DNA of 64,000 nucleotides from Cyanoderma ruficeps (Eukaryota; Chordata; Aves; Passeriformes; Timaliidae), in contig VZDJ01000003.1 in NCBI GenBank assembly GCA_008694505.1, forward strand, positions 432,264 through 496,263. The letters are read 5' to 3'. The translations under genes and the position numbers were made by a program. The notes below the pieces were generated by a model. The model had not been told where the DNA came from. It saw only the letters and a program-made list of their open reading frames with translations, and did no database searches. How positions within the stretch are numbered: position 1 is the first letter of the stretch; each line of letters starts with the position of its first letter. Positions 60,239 through 64,000 of this stretch are shown piece by piece.

Positions 60239-62708
60239 TTAGAGTTTTCTTACTGCATCGTCAATATCAGAAATCTGTTCCTTCAGCTGGTTCCACTGTT
60301 CTGGATTTAAAGAAATACCTGAAAAGCATTAAAAATAAACACTTAACACAAAAAGAAAATTGTGATGCAGGATCTTGTGCCATTATTATAAAGGCTGCTT
60401 TCATACACAAAGCCTATGTTACAATTAGTACTTGAGTGACTTCAACAACCATCTTAGTTACAAAGCAAAACTATGCACTTCCACACTTCAACTTCAGGTT
60501 TTCTCTAGACATGTTGACACAGAAAATGTTTATAACAAATAATTGTGCGAGTACTAGGTGAAACACAAGAAGTGAAAAACAACTCTGGCCTTGACAGAAG
60601 GCAGTACAAAAGCCCTGGGTGACCAGTAGACAATCCATAGGTTGGTTTCTAAAAGCTGAACCTATGCAGACAGGTCTGCTGTGCACTTCTCAAGTACAGT
60701 AACTCCGGGAGGGCTTTTCCCCCCCTCTTGTTTCTTAGAACACTGTAAATAACAGGAGCTGTAAGTAACCTTTTGGAGAGACTCTGTATGATCCCCTAGC
60801 ACTCACAAACCAATACCAAAGTTACTTTTTACTTAGGTTATCCATGGTTTCTAGTGACATTCAACTAAAAATCATTCAGTACCCCATAACCCATCATTTC
60901 AGTTCTAAATCTGCTGTCATCTTCCCCTCAAGCTTCAGTACAGGCACATGTTTCATTTGTGCTTTGGTCTACTCATTCTTACCCTAAAATTTCTATACCC
61001 ATTCTGTGGAAATTGCAGGCTTCCAGGGATTCCAGTCCTCTCGTACTTTCTCCTGTCAAGCTCTTCCACTAATTACTCCCACTCTCCCCTCCCAGTGATA
61101 GTTTTCCTTCATTGCTTTCTCCCTGAATGTGGAGCAGGACCTGAAAACAGCTGAAACTTTGATTTCCATTTTTGGAGTCCATAGCCTTTTCTTTACCATC
61201 ACTGTCTTATCAGAGTACCACCACAATTTTAAGCAGCAAGTAGCGTACATGGAGCTTCTGTAAGTCTTCCACCAGTCTTTGGAGGGCAGGTTTTTATCTG
61301 AAAACAGGTCAAGTGTGCTAACTATTATTAGGGGATGAAATGTCATGAACATGTCCCTCAACCACAGACTAGATGAACCAAACAAAATTCAAACCTGCTG
61401 CTTGAGACACCAACAGTAATTTAAACTGCTGGGTTTATTTTTGTTTTGTTACAAAATTTTGACTGCCTACACTGGTTTCAGGATAACTAGACGAGCAGTT
61501 TATGAGTGCTCACATAGTATATCCGATTATTTTTAATTTCACCATTACTATTCTGCTGCATTGATAAACACTTTTATCTACATGTCATTTTTGTCACTGG
61601 ACCCACCCATCAAATCCTGTTGTCATTTGCCATTCTAAGTGCATATACCACTGAATTCTACCTTAAAACACAGAATGTAAAGTCCTTAGAAGTCAGGACC
61701 TCTTCCATTAACTAGCAACAAATCCAAAACCAGCAATTTTCCTGTAAAGCACTAGTACACCTGTTCGTGCAAACCTATTCAATTCAAGATGCCTTCCAAC
61801 CCAAACCATTCTGTGGTTCTATGAAGCCACAGAGCAGAATGTTTCATGCTTACCTTTCACTGATGCTATATGAAAATGGATAAAAAGTAGGCTTTTCAAA
61901 AAGAAGCAACATAACATTAAGCACAGCACCACTACTGCAATCCCCATCTTGAGATATGAAAGTTCTGAAGATGGCTCACAGTGAAGCCTTGCCATGGAAA
62001 GCAACTGCAAGTGGCAACTAGAAGTACAATGGCTTGTGTTGTGCTACAGATACAAACTTGGGACACTTGAGATACTTTGCCCTCTACTGTAATATTTTTT
62101 AACCATTTTTAAAATATAATTAGCCACATTAAATGGTTAGGTTGTTTTAATCTAAAATTTAGCAGAAAGAAATTGAAGGACATGGTTGGTTTAACAAAAA
62201 CAATTAAACATCTTCATTTAATTCTGAAATAAGAAATCCAACTGTAAGAGGAAATTCAGCTCAAAGTTAATGAATCACAGGGGTGGGGGGGAAATACAGC
62301 TATGGTATGAACATGTTTATAACTCCCCGACCAAATTTGCTTGTATCTGCCACCTTGCTTTCCATAAATCATGGAGGATCTCTTTATGAAAACAGACTCA
62401 GGTCAATGAACACACTTATGATTTTATCCATCATCTACAGATAAAACTAACCCTTTGTAAAAATATAAATTATAAGAAAGTAAAAGTAGTACTCAAAAAA
62501 GTATCATGTAGCAACAAAGGAGAAAAATATGATACAGGAAGTTCTATTGGAAAGTGCAGACCATGTTTTAATACAAAGTAACATGAAGCAGAACAATACC
62601 TTTTCTGCCAGGCTTCATTTCACCTTCTTGATCCATCCAGTATTCTCTAATATCAATTAAGACTTTCCCTTTAAAGTCCCGAACACTGACATACCTCATT
62701 TTGCCAAT
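60239..62708 (-). CDS. SUB1: SUB1 (PC4/p15) transcriptional coactivator, last two coding exons
   Basis: SUB1 is a nuclear single-stranded-DNA-binding protein that helps activators at RNA polymerase II promoters and acts in replication and repair. Two exons are present. Exon 62600-62708 (109 bp) encodes [15 protein letters not shown], then [20 protein letters not shown] and K; exon 60239-60318 encodes [20 protein letters not shown], then DAVRKL and stop TAA. They correspond to about residues 66-127 of the 127-residue mammalian protein: nearly the whole C-terminal dimerisation and ssDNA-binding domain. Residues known to contact DNA are retained (Lys68, Arg75, Phe77, Lys80, Arg86, Trp89). Splice sites are canonical: acceptor TTTTGACAG before 62708, donor AAAG|GTATTG after 62600, acceptor GCTTTTCAG before 60318, phase preserved within a Gly codon. 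Upstream exons with the serine/lysine-rich N-terminus are outside the window. The intact frame argues against a pseudogene. Confidence 0.97.
60319..62599 (-). other. SUB1 last intron
   Basis: About 2.3 kb between the two exons, AT-rich. It contains a CR1 tail at 61785-61823 in antisense orientation to the gene and no other recognised element. Confidence 0.9.
61785..61823 (+). mobile_element. CR1 tail remnant in SUB1 intron
   Basis: AGATGCCTTCCAACCCAAAC followed by CATTCTGTGGTTCTATGA is the extreme 3' end of an avian CR1. Only about 40 bp are recognisable. Confidence 0.8.
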
Positions 62709-64000
62709 CTGTCAAAACACATGTAAAGGTCTATTAGGTATTTTACATATTAGAGCATTCACTTTCCCCAGCAGCATTAGACCCTGACATGTGACACTGC
62801 ACACTACAGCTTATTTTAGACACCACAGAAACAACTAGATTAAAAGCTTAATTCACAGTAGTCAGTAGGCTAATAAGTAACGACTTAAAACTGGTTGAGC
62901 AGGCAATGCTCAATGCAAAAGTAGCTCTACTAGAATAAAAATACCTGTAGTCTTTACATGCTTGCTTCCTAGTAACTCATGAATTTACTGTTTTCTGAAA
63001 AAAAAAAATTTCCTTTCTTCACAACAATTCTAAACAAAGAAGGAAAAAGGGAGTGCTACTCCCAAATCTAAATTTTAGTCCATTCCAGAAGTATACAAAG
63101 CAAATAAGATGTTCACGTGTGATACCTTCCCTTTTCCTTTTTTTTAACAGATGGAAATGAAAGCTGGCTACCAACTGTCCCATGCCCACCTTCAAGTCTT
63201 CACAGGTACCTCACTGTACTATGGGGTCTCCAAAAAAAAGTCAAATCTTTAAATTTTACCATCATGTAGCACAGTATGAAAATTTGAAACCTGGATTTTG
63301 GAATTTCATAATTTTCAAACCAATGTCATAACTGAATGACATACACCTCTTTTTCAGGGGGTGGAGTGGGGAGAAGTTGGGGAAGAATCATACCACCAAC
63401 TAGGCAATACACTACAATTTGGGCTTATTCAGTGTCTTCCCAAACACGATAAAAAACTATCTATTCATATAAATTCCAAGTACAAGGTGAATTTGAAAAC
63501 CAGAAACTAGATAATTAAAACATAATCAAATAAAAGTTCTCGCAATTCTAAGAAATCCTTTGACTTCTGCACGTACCTTCTGGACACATTTTATATAACA
63601 AAATAACAGATTCTGATGTGAACAAATTTAAAATAAAATATTGCTTTCTGCTAAAACACTGCCTTTCAATTTCAACTGCCTTTATCTCTCCATGTTGCAT
63701 TTTGACATATTTCAATACAATTTAAGGATGGGCCCAACACTTCTGGTCCAAAAACATTAGCATTAAGTTTGACCAGAAAGACTTAAGAACTCTTCAATCA
63801 ACTAGAATAATTCTCAGATGTTTAAGTCGTGTGCTCTTATTTCACAAAATAGATATAAACCTGAATATTTTATCTTTGCTTAAACAGATTTTTTTTCTTC
63901 TGAAGATGCTATATGACATCTAAAATTGATTTTAGAACCATTAGGACATTTTAGGTAACATAAGTCTGAAGCACTTTTCCTACTTCAAAACATCCTTTAA
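62709..64000 (-). other. SUB1 upstream intron (partial)
   Basis: Intron 5' of the 62600-62708 exon, continuing past the window edge. The preceding SUB1 exon was searched for by eye and not found. AT-rich, no repeat recognised. Confidence 0.75.

Noticed and set aside
1..64000. CRISPR arrays, bacterial operons, rRNA or tRNA genes
   Set aside because: No regularly spaced direct repeats, no operon-like coding density and no tRNA/rRNA signatures were seen; the DNA is eukaryotic intergenic.

Overview
The window is vertebrate nuclear DNA, almost certainly from a bird and probably a songbird. There are no bacterial-style operons. Repeats are dominated by CR1 LINE copies with the typical avian 3' tails (such as CCTTCCAACCCAAACCATTC and repeats of ATTCTRTG) and by solo or fragmentary LTRs of endogenous retroviruses whose ends resemble passerine families. 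The sequence is mostly AT-rich and intergenic.

The only gene that can be named with confidence lies at the right end. Two exons on the minus strand (62600-62708 and 60239-60318) encode the C-terminal single-stranded-DNA-binding domain of SUB1 (the transcriptional coactivator PC4/p15). They have correct splice sites, matching phase, a stop codon at 60239-60241 and a plausible proximal poly(A) signal at 60008-60013. The upstream SUB1 exons lie beyond position 64000. In amniotes SUB1 is next to NPR3 and in birds it is generally on chromosome Z. The roughly 60 kb to the left therefore looks like the SUB1 3' flank towards NPR3, although no NPR3 exon was recognised here (gene order is recalled knowledge, not seen in the sequence).

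Layout: 1-298, LTR piece cut by the window edge. 5100-7112, an avian interspersed repeat abutting a CR1, which is itself split by a ~340 bp insertion. ~8460-8770, a CpG-rich promoter-like patch. 11378-11590 and 13419-13710, two small protein-like ORFs that are not recognised. 17025-17308 and 24001-24083, CR1 tails. 25130-27377, a long internally deleted CR1. 29130-29213, a CR1 tail. 34266-36952, two LTRs flanking 1.4 kb of unassigned sequence. 42040-42925, a CR1 tail next to a much older CR1 relative in the opposite orientation. 45590-45723, an LTR fragment. 49415-49930, a CR1 tail. 51246-51677 and 54280-54793, two LTRs of one family in opposite orientations. 57-64 kb, SUB1 3' flank, 3' UTR, last two exons and introns.

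No undescribed multi-gene system is visible. The best second looks are the cysteine-rich ORF at 13.4-13.7 kb, the small secreted-peptide-like ORF at 11.4 kb, the CpG-rich patch at 8.5 kb, the TAAT-rich block at 51.95-52.1 kb, and the LTR with a duplicated polyadenylation segment at 54.6 kb.
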